A model generated the notes under the pieces. That model saw only the letters and a program-made list of their open reading frames with translations. It did no database searches and was not told where the DNA came from. 7,606 bases of DNA from positions 19,550 through 27,155 of the forward strand of contig QHVD01000149.1 of NCBI GenBank assembly GCA_003222235.1, read 5' to 3'. Below, piece by piece: positions 5,163 to 7,606 of this stretch. The position numbers and the translations under genes were made by a program. This DNA comes from Gemmatimonadota bacterium (GTDB lineage Bacteria; Gemmatimonadota; Gemmatimonadetes; Gemmatimonadales; GWC2-71-9). Numbering within the stretch: position 1 is the stretch's first letter; every line of letters starts with the position of its first letter.

Positions 5163-7606
5163 CCTCAGACCTTCGAGTCCGTGCGTCGGAGGGCTACCTC
5201 CAGCAGGTCGCGGACCTTCTCTTCAACCAGCTCGTCGACGTGATTCGGGTCCACCAGCCCGAGAGCGAGCCCGGTCTGCGCGGCGAGCCCGTCGAGGTGG
5301 GCGCTTCGCCGGGGCTGCTGGCACGCACCATCCAGGCGCAGGGCATGTGGTTCCAGTTGCTGTCCATCGCCGAGCTGAACGCCGCGATGCGGCAGCGGCG
5401 GCAAAGCGAAGTGGAGCGGGGCCACGACCGGTTGCGCGGCACCTTCGCCCAGGTGGTGGCGTCGGCGGCGGAGGTGGGGATCCCGGTGGAAGAGCTGCGG
5501 GGCGTGGTCTCGAGCCTCCGGGTGCGCCCGGTCATCACGGCTCATCCGACCGAGGCGAAGCGGGTGACGGTGCTCGAGAAACACCGCCGCATCTACCGCC
5601 GGCTGGTGGACCTGGAAGCGCCGCGCTGGACTCCCCGCGAGCGCGCCAACCTCATCGCCCAGCTGCGCACCGAGATCGAGCTGCTGTGGCTCACCGGCGA
5701 GTTGCGGCTCGCGAAGCCGACGGTCGCGCAGGAACGCGCGTGGGGCCTGTACTTCGTCACCGAGAACCTGTTCGACGTCGTCCCGGAGCTGCTGGACAAG
5801 CTCGACCGCGCGCTGCGGCACGCCTACCCGGACGCCCGGTTCGAAGTCCCCCCATTCTTCCAGCTCGGGTCGTGGATCGGCGGCGACCGGGACGGCAATC
5901 CGTTCGTCACGAACGAAGTGACCCGTGAGACGCTCCAGGAGAACCGGCTCGTGAGCCTGCGCCGCTATCGCCGGCGGCTCGCCGACCTGCTGAACGTGTT
6001 GAGCGTGACCGAGCGGGCGGCGCCGATCCCGGAGGAGTTCCGGGCAGCCCTGGCCCGCCAGCTCGAGCGCTCGGGCGACGCCGAGCGGATTCGGGCGCGG
6101 AACCCTGGCGAGGTGTTCCGGCAGTACGGCGCCTGCATGCTGCAGCGGCTCGACGTCACCCTCGCCTGCGCGGAGCAGGGGACCACCGGGCCAGGGGGGG
6201 GGGAGCCCGGGTACCGGACCGCGGACGAGCTGATCTCGGACCTGCGCGTGCTGGAGGCGGGTCTCGCCGCCGTGCGCTGCATGGGCGCGGTGGAACACCT
6301 GGTGCGACCCGTGCGCCGGGAGGTCGAGACCTTCCGCTTCAGCACGTTCCGCCTCGACATGCGGGAAAACTCGCTCCGGTCGAACGAGGCGCTCGCGGCG
6401 CTGTGGCGGGCCGGAACCGGCGGCGAGCCGCCGGCGCCCACGTCTTCCCAATGGCGAGCCTGGCTCCAGGCCGAGCTGTCGCGGCCCCTCTCCCCGGAGC
6501 GGACGGCGCCCACGCTCCCGCCCCCGGAGGCCGAGACCGCGGGGATGTTCCGGGTTATCCGCGAGATGCGCGAGCACGTCGACCGCGAGGCGATCGGCTG
6601 CTTCGTTCTCAGCATGACGCACGATGCAAACGACGTACTCGGCGCCTACGTCCTCGCAAAGCAGGCCGGGTTGTTCGCCGACGCGGCCGGGCTCGAGAGC
6701 TGCACCCTGGCCGTGGTGCCCCTGTTCGAGTCCATCGAGGACCTGCGCCGGGCCCCGGACATTGTGCGCGACCTGCTGCAGGTGCCGGTCGTTCGCCGCA
6801 GCGTCCGGGCTCAGGGCGGCGTGTTCGAGGTGATGATCGGCTACTCCGACTCGAACAAGGACGGCGGCTTCCTCACCTCCAACTGGGAGCTCGCCAAGGC
6901 GCAGGGGAAGCTGACCCGGCTGGGCCAGGAGTGCGGAGTTCCCGTCGCCTTCTTCCACGGGCGCGGAGGCTCGGTGAGCCGGGGCGGCGCGCCGACCGGG
7001 CGGGCGATCGCCGCGCAGCCGGCGGGCTCGATCGGCGGCCGGCTGCGGATCACGGAGCAGGGCGAGGTCGTGTCGTTCAAGTACGCGAACCGCGGCACCG
7101 CGGCCTATCAGGCGGAGCTCCTGGCCGCGAGCGTGCTCGAGCACTCGCTCAAGTCGGGGCGGGAGCGGGCGCTCGTCCCGACGGCAGAGTTCGACGAGGC
7201 GATGGAAGCCCTCTCGGGCGCGGCCCACGCGGCCTATCGCCGCCTCGTCGAGCACCCCGACCTGGTCGCGTATTTTCAGGAGGCGAGCCCGCTCGAGGAG
7301 ATCGGGCTGCTCAACATCGGCTCGCGCCCGACGCGGCGGTTCGGGGCGCGCACGCTCGCCGACCTGCGGGCCATCCCGTGGGTATTCGCGTGGACGCAGA
7401 ACCGTCACTTCGTGCCGGGCTGGTACGGGGTCGGGAGCGGGGTCGCGACGTTTCTGGAGGTCCGCGGCGCCCGGGGCGAGGCGCTCCTCAAGCGGATGTT
7501 CGCCGACTTCCGCCTGTTCCGTCTGATCATCGACGAGGTGGAGAAGACCCTCGCCTACGTCGATCTCGGGTTGGTCCGCGAGTACGCCGGGCTCGTTCCC
7601 GACGCG
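5159..7606 (+). CDS. ppc: Phosphoenolpyruvate carboxylase, 3' end missing
   Basis: Carboxylates PEP with bicarbonate to oxaloacetate, the CO2-fixing step of the serine cycle. The frame runs 816 codons from GTG 5159 without a stop. Alignment from memory to the 883-residue E. coli enzyme puts the edge near E. coli residue 789, so about 95 residues are missing. Catalytic motifs are intact: His129 in VITAHPTEAKR, GSWIGGDRDGNP (237-248), Arg402 in LDMREN, GYSDSNKDGG (561-570, Lys567), FHGRGGSVSRGGAPTGRAIAAQP starting at 599 (split for reading: His600, Arg602, Arg608), IGSRPTRR (720-727) and FAWTQNR. The SVSRGG form of the glycine loop and NRHFVPGWYGVGSG resemble methylotroph enzymes. Tyr800 stands where E. 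coli has the aspartate-binding Lys773. An N-terminal alternative start is not needed, since the predicted helix GYLQQVADLLFNQLVDVI follows directly. A G10 run (6194-6203) does not break the frame. Confidence 0.95.
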   Translation, partial: MTSDLRVRASEGYLQQVADLLFNQLVDVIRVHQPESEPGLRGEPVEVGASPGLLARTIQAQGMWFQLLSIAELNAAMRQRRQSEVERGHDRLRGTFAQVVASAAEVGIPVEELRGVVSSLRVRPVITAHPTEAKRVTVLEKHRRIYRRLVDLEAPRWTPRERANLIAQLRTEIELLWLTGELRLAKPTVAQERAWGLYFVTENLFDVVPELLDKLDRALRHAYPDARFEVPPFFQLGSWIGGDRDGNPFVTNEVTRETLQENRLVSLRRYRRRLADLLNVLSVTERAAPIPEEFRAALARQLERSGDAERIRARNPGEVFRQYGACMLQRLDVTLACAEQGTTGPGGGEPGYRTADELISDLRVLEAGLAAVRCMGAVEHLVRPVRREVETFRFSTFRLDMRENSLRSNEALAALWRAGTGGEPPAPTSSQWRAWLQAELSRPLSPERTAPTLPPPEAETAGMFRVIREMREHVDREAIGCFVLSMTHDANDVLGAYVLAKQAGLFADAAGLESCTLAVVPLFESIEDLRRAPDIVRDLLQVPVVRRSVRAQGGVFEVMIGYSDSNKDGGFLTSNWELAKAQGKLTRLGQECGVPVAFFHGRGGSVSRGGAPTGRAIAAQPAGSIGGRLRITEQGEVVSFKYANRGTAAYQAELLAASVLEHSLKSGRERALVPTAEFDEAMEALSGAAHAAYRRLVEHPDLVAYFQEASPLEEIGLLNIGSRPTRRFGARTLADLRAIPWVFAWTQNRHFVPGWYGVGSGVATFLEVRGARGEALLKRMFADFRLFRLIIDEVEKTLAYVDLGLVREYAGLVPDA
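6194..6203 (+). repeat. G10 homopolymer inside ppc
   Basis: Ten consecutive G fall in codons for a Gly-rich turn (TTGPGGGEPG), between AEQ and the conserved YRTADELISDLRVLE. The same frame encodes recognisable PEP carboxylase on both sides, so as written the gene is intact. A change of one base here would truncate the protein. Confidence 0.85.

Noticed and set aside
6179..6211. Possible frameshift in ppc at the G-rich tract
   Set aside because: Codon-by-codon reading keeps the same frame through the tract into YRTADELISDLRVLE and all later PEP carboxylase motifs.
5165..7408. 747-codon open frame on the minus strand opposite ppc
   Set aside because: It is antisense to an unmistakable PEP carboxylase frame, has a biased low-complexity composition (Arg, Gly, Ala, Leu, His, Asp) and no recognisable domain. 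It is a by-product of GC-rich third positions.

Overview
The window is a gap-free block of six co-directional genes on the + strand. Together they encode most of the serine cycle, the route by which many methylotrophs assimilate C1 units through glyoxylate, glycine/serine, PEP and malyl-CoA. The order is sgaA (5' end cut off), mcl, mtkA, mtkB, a GyaR/GRHPR-type hydroxypyruvate reductase gene, and ppc (3' end cut off). Every call rests on family-level sequence recognition and on catalytic motifs that are intact in the translated frames.

Layout: sgaA runs from the left edge to 1118, mcl 1115-2089, mtkA 2093-3268, mtkB 3265-4179, the reductase 4176-5162, and ppc 5159 to the right edge. Four of the five junctions are 4-nt start/stop overlaps (two ATGA, two GTGA) and the fifth is a 3-nt gap. 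There is therefore no room for internal promoters or terminators between genes, and none was seen. The promoter and any regulator must lie left of base 1 or outside the window. No RNA genes, mobile elements, CRISPR arrays or long repeats were found.

How the genes work together: SgaA passes the amino group of serine to glyoxylate, giving hydroxypyruvate and glycine. The reductase makes glycerate. Glycerate kinase and enolase, not in this window, would give PEP. Ppc carboxylates PEP to oxaloacetate, and malate dehydrogenase (also absent here) gives malate. MtkAB activates malate to malyl-CoA, and Mcl splits that into acetyl-CoA and glyoxylate, closing the loop. Serine hydroxymethyltransferase and the tetrahydrofolate C1 genes (mtdA, fch) are also not in the window.

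Organism: the DNA is very GC-rich with strong GC bias at third codon positions, which also produces long spurious antisense frames. The contents suggest a GC-rich methylotroph-like bacterium, either a proteobacterium or an uncultivated lineage such as Rokubacteria/Methylomirabilota. The sequence alone does not settle which.

Most notable points: the unusual gene order; replacement of classical HprA by a GyaR-like reductase; a Tyr in Ppc where the E. coli enzyme has the aspartate-sensing Lys773; a shortened loop in Mcl; an Ala/Pro-rich C-terminal tail on SgaA; and a run of ten G inside ppc.
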